The position numbers and the translations under genes were made by a program. A DNA stretch of 64,000 bases, from contig JAOUMY010000002.1 in the NCBI GenBank assembly GCA_029881255.1, positions 372,001 to 436,000 on the forward strand, written 5' to 3'. Under the pieces are notes generated by a model. The model had not been told where the DNA came from and searched no databases. It saw nothing but the letters and a program-made list of their open reading frames with translations. Positions within the stretch are counted from its first letter, which is position 1, and each line of letters opens with the position of its first letter. This DNA comes from Gammaproteobacteria bacterium. Its GTDB lineage: Bacteria > Pseudomonadota > Gammaproteobacteria > S012-40. This document shows, in pieces, positions 37,455 through 46,689 of this stretch.

Positions 37455-38101
37455 CAATATTGCTTTTTTGGTAACACAAGTCTCGTTTTTCGGTTAAGGG
37501 TTTAGCCGTATCCGATGTTTCAAGAATTGAGTCAAATGTACTAGCCCATCTATACAAGCACGGAAAATGTGCGATATCTATTTTGGCGAGATCCTATAAG
37601 GTCGCCATCCACGGATATATGATGGCATCAGCAATTGAATATTCGCCAGCAAGGAACTCATGGCGTGCCAGCCTTTCATCGAGTATAGAGCAATACTTTG
37701 CCATACGCTGTTGGTTGGTATCTTTCATGGACGGACGCAGGAAATTGACCAACATCATTCAACAAGTAGTAGTGCAACTCAGCCATGGTAGGGCATATAT
37801 TCGCCGCGCCAAACATCAGCCACTTAATTACATCTGCTCGTGATTGCTCTTGGTGTGGTAGTAATTTTCCACTCTTTTCTGCCAGATAGAGTAGAATCGC
37901 CGCCGACTCAAACAAGGTCGCCCCTGTCTCGGTGTCGAAGATCGCTGGTGTAGTGCCATTAGGACTAATCTCCGCAAGCACCTGCTCATCCTCCTCGCTG
38001 TCAATAAGCTTCTCAACATAAGGAAGATTCATTTGTTTTAAGGCAATGGAGATCTTTCTGATGTTGGGGCTTTCGTTCGGTATTCTGTAGAGAATAATCA
38101 T
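37455..38101 (-). pseudogene. Frameshifted glutathione S-transferase
   Basis: The N-terminal thioredoxin-fold half is intact (IPNESPNIRKISIALKQ, ISPNGTTPAIFD, LFESAAILLYLAE, about residues 8-95), followed by the start of the helical domain. Near 37718-37725 the frame changes by one base: the expected continuation reads RMAKYCSILDERLARHEFL and GEYSIADAIIYPWMATL in another frame, then an in-frame TAG (37594-37596). GST-like sequence (DLAKIDIAHFPCLYRW) continues beyond it. A frameshift plus a nonsense codon make it non-functional. It lies just downstream of a decayed enoyl reductase on the same strand. Confidence 0.78.
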
Positions 38102-38147
38102 CGTTCACCTCCTTTGGTTAATATAAGCGCGAACAGCTATCGGATGC

Positions 38148-39404
38148 TCACAATACGGTAAATTTGATCCCCGCATTCTTTTCCAAACGTTCCGCTAAAC
38201 CTTCACCCAAACAACTTGCCGGTGTCCAGAATCCACCGGGAACTTTTTCTACATCGTCGTCCACGGCCAAGCGCACGGCACATTCCGCAATCAAACGACA
38301 TGTACTTCCATATCCAGGATCACGTTCACCGTCGTATTGCAGTTGGGTGATTACTGACGCGTTATCCGGGTGATGCGCAGAAAACAAAATTCTATACGAA
38401 CCTTTGTCACGTTTTTGCTTAGACGGACCCTCACCAGGTTTTCGCATCATACGCCGCATAATTGCACGCGTTGGACGCAGCATCGCACCAATCACAAATA
38501 TATTCATGGAAACAGTTGCCATAAATGCACGCAGCCATCCACGCGGACCAGTTCCAGTCGCCACCCCTTCACCATACTGAAAATCGCGACCGTAGGGAAA
38601 CCCGGCGAGGGCATTGCTGCGTCGGACGATTTGAGAGTTATACGCAGCGAGTAGATAGGGAGCAGTCCATTTTCCAAGAGATCTATCCCAACGAGGTCCT
38701 TTCACGTTGCTAGCCGGTGTATTAACACCCTCTTCTGCAGGAACTAAGGCATTTGGATTCGTTACCATGGCAGGCTTGTCTTTGCTAGACGTGACAATTT
38801 CCATATTGTTAAACGCCGAAGCCAAAGTGCCACCGCTAAATTCACCATTGACCACACGTGTGACACGCATCGACACATTGCTGCTGTAAACCCCATGGCG
38901 TTCCTTCATCGCCTTTTGCACCATTAGATGACCGATGTCGGAAGGCAGCGCGTCGAAGCCACAGGAGTTTACAATACGAACCCAGCGCTCCTTTGCTGCG
39001 GTAGCATGGGCGGCAATCATATCCCGTACAAAGAATATCTCGCCAGTGAGATCGCAATAGTCGGTACCTTCTTCGACACAGGCAGCAACCAGTTCGCTAC
39101 CTTAAAGTGCATACGGCCCGACAAGTGTGCAAACAACGCGGGTACGCCGCGCCATGTTTTTTAGGCTGGATTTGTCATGTGAATCGGCAATGATGATGGG
39201 AACCACATTAGCCTCAAGTCTAAATTGCCGGAGAACCGCCTCAAGCTTCTGTCGATTCCTTCCTGCAATCGCCCAACGCAAGTCTCTATTAACGCCGTAG
39301 GTTTCTGCGAGGTATTCAACCACTAATTGGCCGACAAATGCTGATGCCCCCCCCCCCCAGACGATTACGTCAAAATCTCTTGTACTCTTTCCTTGTGTCT
39401 TCAA
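38148..39404 (-). pseudogene. Trans-acting enoyl reductase/saccharopine-dehydrogenase-like protein, interrupted by a nonsense codon
   Basis: The minus-strand frame from ATG 39404 encodes a Rossmann N terminus (VIVWGGG...AFVGQLVVEYL), then ends at an in-frame TAA (39102-39104) after CTLVGPYAL. The same frame resumes GSELVAACVEEGTDYCDLTGE and runs to 38148 with VNSCGFDALPSD, SGGTLAS and GSTCRLIAE. The family reads GPYALYGS here, so a single Tyr codon changed to TAA. Near the N terminus the run of Gs (39347-39358) adds two Gly to the nucleotide-binding loop. Unless read through, only a 100-residue fragment is made. Known family members reduce the enoyl step of polyketide lipids. Confidence 0.83.
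39347..39358 (-). repeat. 12-base homopolymer G tract
   Basis: There are 12 consecutive C on the plus strand, reading as Gs within the nucleotide-binding loop of the enoyl-reductase-like frame. The family loop (GATGFTG) would need about 6 Gs at this point, so the tract looks expanded by 6 bases, which keeps the frame. Tracts of this length are slippage-prone and can cause phase variation or sequencing error. Confidence 0.95.
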
Positions 39405-39574
39405 TGCAAATCATTCCCTGTTTTTTAAAATCCTACCACTGATACTCCCTGCGCTGGGACAGATTTCGCCCAAAAACCCCAAAATTTTTATATTTAGCTC
39501 GGCATTTAAATTGCGTATAATTTCCTGAGTACTATACTTGGTTTTTTCCGAGTCGTATTAACCGCGTTTCGCCA

Positions 39575-41929
39575 TTGATAGAGAGATATGTAATTGTGGT
39601 AAGACAAATCAATGAAGATCAATTGATCAATCTTTTCTTTAAACACTCCCAAACATCCTTTGTCCTACTGGATAGGGACTATAACTTCATTAGAGTCAAT
39701 GAGTCTTATGCCAAATCCTGCGGCAAAGACGTGGATTACTTTCCAGGGAAGAACCATTTCGAAATCTACCCCTCCAATGCCAAGGATATCTTTGACCTGG
39801 TAAAACAGACAAAAAAGCCTTTTGCCATCGATGCACGTCCGTTTGTATTCCCGGATGATGATGGACAGAAAATTACCTATTGGGACTGGAATCTGGAACC
39901 AGTGCTAGATTCAGCCGGCGAGGTCGATTTTTTTGTCTGGGCGATAAAAGATGTTACCGAGCGTGAACGCGCTCAAAACGACAATGATCGTTTCTTGAAT
40001 CTTTCACTCAATATGGTTTGCAAAGCCACTTTCGATGGCTATTTTGTTGAGCTATCGCCAGCCTGGCAAAAGGTGCTGGGACACACGGAAGAAGTGCTGA
40101 AGTCGAAACCCTTCATAAACTTTGTACACCCCGATGATATAGAAAATACGCTAAAAGAAGCTAGTCGATTGGCTACCCATACAGGCGAAACTGTTAAATT
40201 CGAAAATCGCTACTTATGTGCTGACGGTTGCTATCGTTGGCTGTCGTGGAACTCCATAGGCGTTAAAGAGGAAGGTCTAATCTATGCTATCGCACACGAC
40301 ATCACCGACCTCAAGCATACCCAGGAGGCTCTCTATGAGCACCGTAGTAACCTGGAAAAACTTGTAATTGATCGCTCGCAAGATCTCGCCCGCAGCGAAC
40401 AACGTCTCGCCTATCTGTTGTCTAACAGCCCTGCCGTAATTTATACCTGTGAAGCGAAAGGAAACTATCCAGCTACGTTCATTAGCGAAAATGTTCAGCA
40501 GATGTTTGGTTATGACCCGGAGCTATTTACTGAGAATGCAAACTTTTGGGCGGAACATATACACCCAGATGAGGTGCCGCGCGTGTTTAAGGATCTGCAA
40601 AACCTATTTACGAATAATCGCCATTCACACGAATATCGTTTCCAGGCCAAAAACGGAAAGTACTTTTGGGTACATGACGAGCTGCGACTGCAAAGAGACG
40701 AGAACGGCGAACCCAGAGAAATTATCGGTTATTGGGCCGACATCACTCAGCGCAAGGAAATCGAAACAGCTCTCGAAAACGCGCGACTAGAAGCCGAACA
40801 GGCAAATCGAAGCAAATCCGAATTTATTTCGAGTATGAGCCACGAATTGCGTACACCGTTAAATGCTATTATTGGATTTTCTGATCTTCTTTCACTCGAG
40901 GACCTGAACGAGGAGTTGCTTGCATGGGTCGATGACATTAAAAGTGGAGGCAAACACTTATTGTCTCTAATAAGCGATATTCTCGATCTATCCGCAATCG
41001 AGTCCGGCAATATATCTATTTCAATCGAATCTGTCGATACGCGGCAAATACTGGAAGAGTGTCTGGTTCTCGTATCGCCTAGTGCCGAAAAAAGCAATAT
41101 ATCAATCAAGTTGGCAAACCATTCCACTGTATTGCCCCAGGTGTTAGCCGACCAAACACGTTTTAAACAAATCATTCTCAACCTTCTGTCTAACGCGATC
41201 AAATACAATACCAACAATGGGGAGGTAATCATTGAAATATGCGAAGGGAGTAAACAAACCCACCAAATTCGCGTATCCAATACTGGACAGACGATAAAAC
41301 CAGAACTTCAGGAAAAATTATTCAAGCCATTTGAGCGTCTGGGCGCAGAACTTTCTAATATAGAGGGTACAGGAATTGGCCTTGTGGTATGCAAGCGCCT
41401 GATGGAACTAATGAACGGAAAGATTGGATATGAAATAAACGACGATAATTACTCCACATTCTGGATAGAACTTCCAGCAGCGGATAGTAAAATGATATCC
41501 AATCATGATTCGGATTCGGATTCGGCTAAGGACTACTTCAAAACGATAAACACCGATGTCTCGAAGAGAATACTCTACATCGAGGACAACAGGTCTAATA
41601 TCAAACTGGTAAATACCATTCTAAAAAAAGCCAACTTCGAAACACACATTGCGAATGACGGCAATCTTGGTCTTGAAATCGCAATGACTATTGACGGTTT
41701 GGATCTGATTCTACTTGATATCCATCTACCAGGATTATCTGGTTACGAAATCGTACAACGACTCAAAGCCAACGAAAAAACGGCTTCAATTCCTGTTATC
41801 GCGCTGACCGCCAACGCCACAAAAGATGATATTAGAAAAGGTGTAGACTATGGTTTTGATGGCTATCTCACAAAACCAATAGAGGTGAAGAAACTATTGA
41901 AAACAATCAAGGAACACTTGTTGCGCTAA
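39575..41929 (+). CDS. Cytoplasmic PAS-PAS-PAS hybrid histidine kinase with receiver
   Basis: This protein of about 780 residues has no transmembrane helix. Three PAS domains lie at about 8-130, 137-255 and 280-405 (with WDWNLEPV, VHPDDIENTL, IHPDEVPR). HisKA with His ~423 in MSHELRTPLNA and HATPase with EGTGIGLVVCKRL (about 590-605) follow, then a receiver (about 665-783) with LLDIHLPGLSG. Catalytic residues look intact. The TTG at 39575 is a possible start; a GTG at 39596 with GAGAG at suitable spacing is an alternative. No response regulator follows, so the receiver is either an output, or HPt proteins elsewhere receive phosphate. Confidence 0.9.
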   Translation: MIERYVIVVRQINEDQLINLFFKHSQTSFVLLDRDYNFIRVNESYAKSCGKDVDYFPGKNHFEIYPSNAKDIFDLVKQTKKPFAIDARPFVFPDDDGQKITYWDWNLEPVLDSAGEVDFFVWAIKDVTERERAQNDNDRFLNLSLNMVCKATFDGYFVELSPAWQKVLGHTEEVLKSKPFINFVHPDDIENTLKEASRLATHTGETVKFENRYLCADGCYRWLSWNSIGVKEEGLIYAIAHDITDLKHTQEALYEHRSNLEKLVIDRSQDLARSEQRLAYLLSNSPAVIYTCEAKGNYPATFISENVQQMFGYDPELFTENANFWAEHIHPDEVPRVFKDLQNLFTNNRHSHEYRFQAKNGKYFWVHDELRLQRDENGEPREIIGYWADITQRKEIETALENARLEAEQANRSKSEFISSMSHELRTPLNAIIGFSDLLSLEDLNEELLAWVDDIKSGGKHLLSLISDILDLSAIESGNISISIESVDTRQILEECLVLVSPSAEKSNISIKLANHSTVLPQVLADQTRFKQIILNLLSNAIKYNTNNGEVIIEICEGSKQTHQIRVSNTGQTIKPELQEKLFKPFERLGAELSNIEGTGIGLVVCKRLMELMNGKIGYEINDDNYSTFWIELPAADSKMISNHDSDSDSAKDYFKTINTDVSKRILYIEDNRSNIKLVNTILKKANFETHIANDGNLGLEIAMTIDGLDLILLDIHLPGLSGYEIVQRLKANEKTASIPVIALTANATKDDIRKGVDYGFDGYLTKPIEVKKLLKTIKEHLLR

Positions 41930-41978
41930 GAACGCGACAAGCAATACCTGTATAAATTGTTTTTTATAGGGATATACA

Positions 41979-42737
41979 CTAGCGAAGGAACCCGCCTATG
42001 CTCTGTATGGGCAAAGGACTGTCTGTTCGGCTTACCCAAGCGGCCAGTCCAAATTCGTTGGTCCCCCTGGATTCGAGACCAGGCAAAAATAGTTTCCATT
42101 TAAATTCGCCATCCATGTTCTGCGCCTGCGCAGTTTGCCACTCTAATACCGTAAAATCGTGTTTCAGCAGCTTGCCGTCATTCTCGACATTGTTCACGCG
42201 TGAATATAAATCGAATCCGAGTAACACAACATGTAACAACGCTTGTGTTTGGTCCTGCGTTTGATGAGGTACAAAATTACCGTGAATCTGAGAATCGGTG
42301 ATTGATAGCAAAAGATTGCCAACATTCTCATTCACAATACCGGGTAACGAACGAGCGGAGAAGAAACCACGCCACTCTTTACCATTTACGACAAATCCTG
42401 GCGTGTACACACTACGTATGAGTCCAAAATGTTTATACTCTGCCTGTCGTTGGCTATAACGCGCCGATGCAAAACGATCACGCCAACCGATATAGTCCCA
42501 ATAGTCCACATGAAAGGCGATTGGAATAATATCTTTCCAAAGTGTGTTTGACTGTTTTAGCTGGCTAATCCATTTGTCTGCCGGTGGGCAACTGCTACAC
42601 CCTTCCGAGGTATAGAGTTCGACGAGCATATTTCTGGTTTCTCCGCTTTCCCAGTTTAGCTCACGCGCAAATAGTGAATTACTTGTAAAGAAAAATAAAA
42701 AAAAGAAAACTAATCGGCGTGTACTATGCATATGCAT
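41979..42737 (-). CDS. DUF1223 family protein (thioredoxin-like, secreted)
   Basis: This protein of about 252 residues has a signal peptide of Phe-rich hydrophobic residues (about 8-21). The DUF1223 domain includes VELYTSEGCSSCPPADKW (Cys-x-x-Cys redox-like motif), HVDYWDYIGWRDRF and VYTPGFVVNGKEW. The CxxC-like motif and thioredoxin fold suggest a periplasmic redox or disulfide-handling role, but it is untested as far as I know. The ATG at 42737 overlaps the stop of a small upstream ORF by 14 nt, giving translational coupling; the frame upstream of it is less convincing. Confidence 0.87.
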   Translation of the reverse strand: MHMHSTRRLVFFFLFFFTSNSLFARELNWESGETRNMLVELYTSEGCSSCPPADKWISQLKQSNTLWKDIIPIAFHVDYWDYIGWRDRFASARYSQRQAEYKHFGLIRSVYTPGFVVNGKEWRGFFSARSLPGIVNENVGNLLLSITDSQIHGNFVPHQTQDQTQALLHVVLLGFDLYSRVNNVENDGKLLKHDFTVLEWQTAQAQNMDGEFKWKLFLPGLESRGTNEFGLAAWVSRTDSPLPIQSIGGFLR

Positions 42738-42933
42738 TGAACAGCGTCCCTTTCGATGGGTCGTCAGAGGTAAGGTCAAGTGTTCCCTCGCCAGTCTCGG
42801 AAAATACAATTTCTTGCGGGGAATTTAGCTGTTGTTTTTCTTCCAGTTGGCGCTGTTCCTGAACCTGTTCCAGGCCTTTATTGAACAGGACCTGAGATGG
42901 ACTTTCCGAACAACTGGACGATATACCACTCAT
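42724..42933 (-). CDS. Small protein of unknown function, coupled to the DUF1223 gene
   Basis: This 69-residue ORF has a strong GGAGG ribosome site 7 bases ahead of its ATG at 42933. The protein is polar: a Ser/Cys-rich start (SGISSSCSESPSQ), a Gln/Glu-rich helix (LEQVQEQRQLEEKQQL), then Ser/Asp/Thr-rich residues. I recognise no family. Its stop lies inside the start region of the DUF1223 gene. The good ribosome site and overlap make it probably real. Confidence 0.6.
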   Translation of the reverse strand: MSGISSSCSESPSQVLFNKGLEQVQEQRQLEEKQQLNSPQEIVFSETGEGTLDLTSDDPSKGTLFNAYA

Positions 42934-43144
42934 GAAAAACCTCCAGACACATAGACAGAGATCAATCATCATATCGTCCAAATCTCACGAAATTATCCAG
43001 AAATTTCAGGACTTTTTCTGGAAAAATAATCGCCTTGCAAGCACTGTAATATTTCGCTACATAGCTTGTCTAAATCGGGAAACATGGCAAACACGAATGA
43101 CTTGCCGTAACTAACGCCAAGATTTATCTGTAGAGGTAGCAAAT

Positions 43145-43621
43145 ATGAAACGTCGAAATTTACTGCTAGGCGCACTTGCTTTAGGAACCGTGCCATTTAT
43201 CTCCAGCCGCACCATGAGCAAGGAAATGACGCAGGGAATGTGGCAAAAAACAGAAGACGAATGGCGTCGCGTGTTGACCAGGGAACAATATTATATTTTG
43301 CGCGAAGAAGGGACCGAGCGCCCGTTCACCAGCCCTCTCAATGATGAGAAGCGCAAAGGCACTTTTGTATGCGCTGCTTGCGAGTTACCCTTATTCAGCT
43401 CAGATATGAAATACGATAGCGGCACCGGCTGGCCAAGCTTTTTCACCACCTTGCCAAATGCCATCGAAACAAAACTCGATTTCAAACTCTTATACCCGCG
43501 CACCGAATACCATTGCTCACGTTGTGGCGGTCATCAAGGACATGTATTCAAAGACGGTCCAGAGCCTACTGGTCAGCGTTGGTGTAACAATGGTGTGGCG
43601 TTGAAGTTTATACCGGTATAA
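43145..43621 (+). CDS. msrB: Peptide-methionine (R)-S-oxide reductase, exported form
   Basis: This 158-residue MsrB has an N-terminal signal-like segment (KRRNLLLGALALGTVPF, a Tat-like twin Arg at residues 3-4). The Zn-binding CxxC pairs are present (C76/C79 in FVCAACELP; C124/C127 in HCSRCGGHQG), and the catalytic Cys147 is in RWCNNG. It lacks a fused MsrA domain. It reduces methionine-R-sulfoxide in envelope proteins. ATG 43145 is preceded by AGAGGTAGC. It is single and isolated, facing a convergent membrane-protein gene. Confidence 0.95.
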   Translation: MKRRNLLLGALALGTVPFISSRTMSKEMTQGMWQKTEDEWRRVLTREQYYILREEGTERPFTSPLNDEKRKGTFVCAACELPLFSSDMKYDSGTGWPSFFTTLPNAIETKLDFKLLYPRTEYHCSRCGGHQGHVFKDGPEPTGQRWCNNGVALKFIPV

Positions 43622-43635
43622 CACTTTAGAAATAT

Positions 43636-43746
43636 TTGTAGTAACCATACAACATTGAGTCACTCACAACCATTCGAAGACACTTGACAATGCGGAGAGT
43701 ATTTCCTGGTGGTTTGTGGTGACTCAATTACGGTACTTAATCTCCA
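43636..43746. repeat. Long imperfect inverted repeat (about 100 bp)
   Basis: ATTGAGTCACTCACAACC (43654-43671) is mirrored by GGTTTGTGGTGACTCAAT (43711-43728) with few mismatches, and flanking bases pair partially (GTAACCATAC with GTACC-type sequence). The loop is 39 bases. It lies between convergent genes. It could be a bidirectional terminator or a small mobile-type hairpin element; I saw no second copy in this window. Confidence 0.55.
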
Positions 43747-43752
43747 TCCCGA

Positions 43753-44139
43753 TTAAATACGTACCAAAAAAACCTCTCCACTACTCACCAAACCAAACAT
43801 CGCCACCACAAACAACACCATAAAGCCGACCATTAATACCGCCCCAGTCGGAAGCGCGTAACCAACACTGACTGGGTTACGTTTGAGCTCTTCCCAAGTT
43901 GGCACAAAAAAAGGGACGATGGAAAACCCGAGAAAGAAATCAACAATTGGTTTCAAACCAAAACGTAGTACAAAACCACCGATGGCCAATAGTTGCAATT
44001 CGAGCAGCATGATATAGATATCAAAGCCAACGGAATTAATGAACAAAGCTAATTCCAGAGTTTCTGGATTTGTAGCGAAAAAAGCTATCACGACGAAACC
44101 GAGGATTGAACCAAGCCAACTCTTTTTTCCTGTTCTCAT
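43753..44139 (-). CDS. Unidentified small membrane protein
   Basis: This 128-residue protein has about four hydrophobic segments (about 9-21, 40-62, 65-80, 97-122) with a basic N terminus (RTGKKSW). I do not recognise its family. It lies next to a TonB-like protein on the same strand, 55 bases downstream, and so may share a transcript with it. The hydrophobicity pattern supports a real gene. Confidence 0.6.
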   Translation of the reverse strand: MRTGKKSWLGSILGFVVIAFFATNPETLELALFINSVGFDIYIMLLELQLLAIGGFVLRFGLKPIVDFFLGFSIVPFFVPTWEELKRNPVSVGYALPTGAVLMVGFMVLFVVAMFGLVSSGEVFLVRI

Positions 44140-44194
44140 AGCTTACCTATATTGCTCATTACCTATAGACCAAAATGAAGCACATCTAGTCCTA

Positions 44195-44833
44195 TTACCG
44201 ACAATTATCCAACATCAACATCCATGATCCCGTATCAACCTCATTGAGTGGATCACGTGGTCTATATTTAACACAGATAGGCTTTTTCAGAAAAAAGTAA
44301 TTGAATTTAACGATGTGTTCGTCTGCCCGTCCGGTATCGAATACTTCTATTTCTCTAATAGATTCCTTTATCAGGCGCGGTGAGTTCAAAGAGTCTCGTT
44401 TTCCAGATTCCGCTGCTTGCCGCTGAACTAGATCTCTCGCCTTACTGTAGATTTCCGCAATACTAACTGCTCTACTGCCTTTATCATCACGCTCGGCCTT
44501 TGGCTCATTTTGCAGCTCTGAATCATCGACTGCTGGTAGTTCAGTAGCAGCGCGACTTAAGGGCATTTTCTCCTCAATCGGTTCAGCCGGTTCTTCTTTA
44601 GCTTTTACTTCTGGTGGGGGATCAGAAACTTCCGCTTCTAGATCAGGACTCGGCGGTGGATTGAGTAACGAAAACTCCAATATCAAACCTTCATCAGCAG
44701 AATTGGGGGCCGGTACATCAATATGCAATACCTTGGACACAAACCAAAAGACGGCTGTTTGAACGAGTACTGAGAGAACGAGAGCATACAGAAATTTATT
44801 CTGCATCTCTTGTCTGCCCAGCACTATGCCCAT
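44195..44833 (-). CDS. TonB-like membrane-anchored protein of unknown function
   Basis: This protein of about 212 residues has a single N-terminal membrane helix (about 12-32). A Pro/Glu/Lys-rich linker (about 45-115, with PPPSPDLE, PPPEVKAKEE) spans periplasm as in TonB-type proteins. The C-terminal region (about 120-210) contains KKPICVKYRPRDPLN and a final Cys (DNCR). ExbB/ExbD are not adjacent, and the C-terminal domain is not a clear TonB_C. GGTAATAGG-like sequence does not settle the start; the ATG at 44833 is preferred because the helix then lies near the start. It may be a scaffold for envelope assembly. Confidence 0.62.
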   Translation of the reverse strand: MGIVLGRQEMQNKFLYALVLSVLVQTAVFWFVSKVLHIDVPAPNSADEGLILEFSLLNPPPSPDLEAEVSDPPPEVKAKEEPAEPIEEKMPLSRAATELPAVDDSELQNEPKAERDDKGSRAVSIAEIYSKARDLVQRQAAESGKRDSLNSPRLIKESIREIEVFDTGRADEHIVKFNYFFLKKPICVKYRPRDPLNEVDTGSWMLMLDNCR

Positions 44834-45162
44834 GTATGATTCCTTACTCTCCAAAACGATTGCGAAAAGCATGCAGACCAAGCTGTATAGGAAAAGGCTC
44901 AGTTACATCTAAACGATAGGACTCTGATCCAGCCAGTGTACACAGTCATTCTGACCACTAAACTTTATAATGATTTCGTCTTAGCTGAGTATTTTGAATA
45001 ACATATTGATAAGTCACGGGGAGAAAAAACGCACACAAGACGACATTGTCCTTCAAACAAAATGACCTAGTTCCAAAGAGAGGTATTGATACAAGAATAT
45101 AGAAATGTGAGGACGAAGGCATTTCGACCTTCGTCCTATAATTGATGCAATTCAGGCGAGAA
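44834..45162. other. Intergenic region, no gene recognised
   Basis: These 329 bases separate the TonB-like gene from the end of lysS. I see no coding frame or RNA; the promoter of the TonB-like gene should be here. A short GGACGAAGG...CCTTCGTCC stem around 45112-45134, just after lysS on the minus strand, may end the lysS transcript. Confidence 0.5.
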
Positions 45163-46683
45163 TCATGCCTTCGGCCGCATATGCGGGAATAACAACACAT
45201 CACGTATCGACGGTGAATCAGTAAACAACATCACCAGACGATCGATACCGATACCCTCACCTGCGGTTGGTGGCATACCGTGTTCGAGCGCGGTGACATA
45301 GTCTTCATCGAAATGCATGGCTTCGTCATCACCTGCGTCTTTTTCCTCGACCTGTTTGCGGAAGCGTTCGGCCTGGTCTTCGTAGTCATTTAACTCGGAG
45401 AAACCATTGGCGATCTCACGGCCACCGACAAAGAATTCAAAGCGATCTGTTACGAATGGATCGCTATCACTACGGCGAGCCAGCGGTGAAACCTCCGCAG
45501 GATATGCCGTAATAAACGTCGGTTCCATCAAACGGTGTTCGACGGTCTTTTCAAAGATTTCGGTTAAGACCTTACCCAAACCATATGTCGGCTTCAGTTC
45601 AACACCGACACTTTTTGCGACCGCACAACATGTATCATAGTCTTCAAGCTGTTCGGCTTTCACATCCGGATTAAAGTGCAACACCGATTCCTTCATACTC
45701 ATGCGTGTGAAGGGTTTGTCGAAGTGATAGGTGTCGCCTTGATAATTAATCGTGGTCGTACCCAAAACTGTTTGAGCACATCCGCGCAACATTTCTTCGG
45801 TGATATCCATCAAGTCGTGATAGTCGGCATAGGCTTCGTAGAATTCGAGCATGGTGAATTCTGGATTGTGACGCGTGGACAGACCTTCGTTTCGAAAGTT
45901 GCGATTGATCTCGAAGACTTTTTCAAAGCCCCCAACCACAAGACGCTTAAGATATAACTCCGGCGCGATACGTAGAAACAAATCCATATCTAACGCATTG
46001 TGAAATGTGGTAAACGGACGCGCAGTCGCGCCACCAGGAATCGCCTGCATCATCGGCGTTTCCACTTCGAGGAAACCCTTACCGATCAAAAACTGGCGTA
46101 TGTAATTCACGATCTGCGAGCGCATCATGAAACGATCACGAGATTCCTGATTCATGATCAGATCGATATAACGCTGACGATACTTGGTTTCCTGGTCGGT
46201 GAGGCCGTGGAATTTTTCCGGCAAAGGGCGTATCGATTTGGTCAGCAAACGAATACTGTCGACCATGACCGACAACTCACCAACCTGGGTTTTAAACAGC
46301 GTGCCTTCGACTCCGATGATGTCTCCGATGTCCCACTTTTTAAATTTTTCGCCAAAGTCACCTTCGGGCAGGTTTTCGCGTTTGACATAGACCTGGATCT
46401 TGCCCGACATGTCCTGGATGTGAGCGAACGCTGCCTTACCCATTAAGCGACGTGTCATCATGCGACCGGCAAGCGCAACGCGGACCTTTTGTTCCGCCAG
46501 TGCATCTTTCTCCACCTCGCCGTATTCGGCGTGTAATTCCCCCGCAACCACATTGCGACGAAAATCATTGGGGAAGGCCACGCCTTCGTCGCGCAAGGCC
46601 TGCAATTTTCCGCGGCGTTGGGCAATGAGTTCGTGTTCTTCTTCGGCAGTGAGTTCGGTGTTGTCTTCTACTTGCTCGCTCAT
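45163..46683 (-). CDS. lysS: Lysyl-tRNA synthetase (class II)
   Basis: This 506-residue enzyme is complete. The OB-fold anticodon domain spans about 60-160, followed by the class II catalytic domain (motif 1 around [11 protein letters not shown], motif 2 [23 protein letters not shown], motif 3 [11 protein letters not shown]). It charges tRNA-Lys. It starts 6 bases after the prfB stop, the classic gammaproteobacterial prfB-lysS pair. No ribosome site is conspicuous, so re-initiation after prfB is likely. All catalytic motifs look intact. Confidence 0.97.
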   Translation of the reverse strand: MSEQVEDNTELTAEEEHELIAQRRGKLQALRDEGVAFPNDFRRNVVAGELHAEYGEVEKDALAEQKVRVALAGRMMTRRLMGKAAFAHIQDMSGKIQVYVKRENLPEGDFGEKFKKWDIGDIIGVEGTLFKTQVGELSVMVDSIRLLTKSIRPLPEKFHGLTDQETKYRQRYIDLIMNQESRDRFMMRSQIVNYIRQFLIGKGFLEVETPMMQAIPGGATARPFTTFHNALDMDLFLRIAPELYLKRLVVGGFEKVFEINRNFRNEGLSTRHNPEFTMLEFYEAYADYHDLMDITEEMLRGCAQTVLGTTTINYQGDTYHFDKPFTRMSMKESVLHFNPDVKAEQLEDYDTCCAVAKSVGVELKPTYGLGKVLTEIFEKTVEHRLMEPTFITAYPAEVSPLARRSDSDPFVTDRFEFFVGGREIANGFSELNDYEDQAERFRKQVEEKDAGDDEAMHFDEDYVTALEHGMPPTAGEGIGIDRLVMLFTDSPSIRDVLLFPHMRPKA

Positions 46684-46689
46684 GATTGT

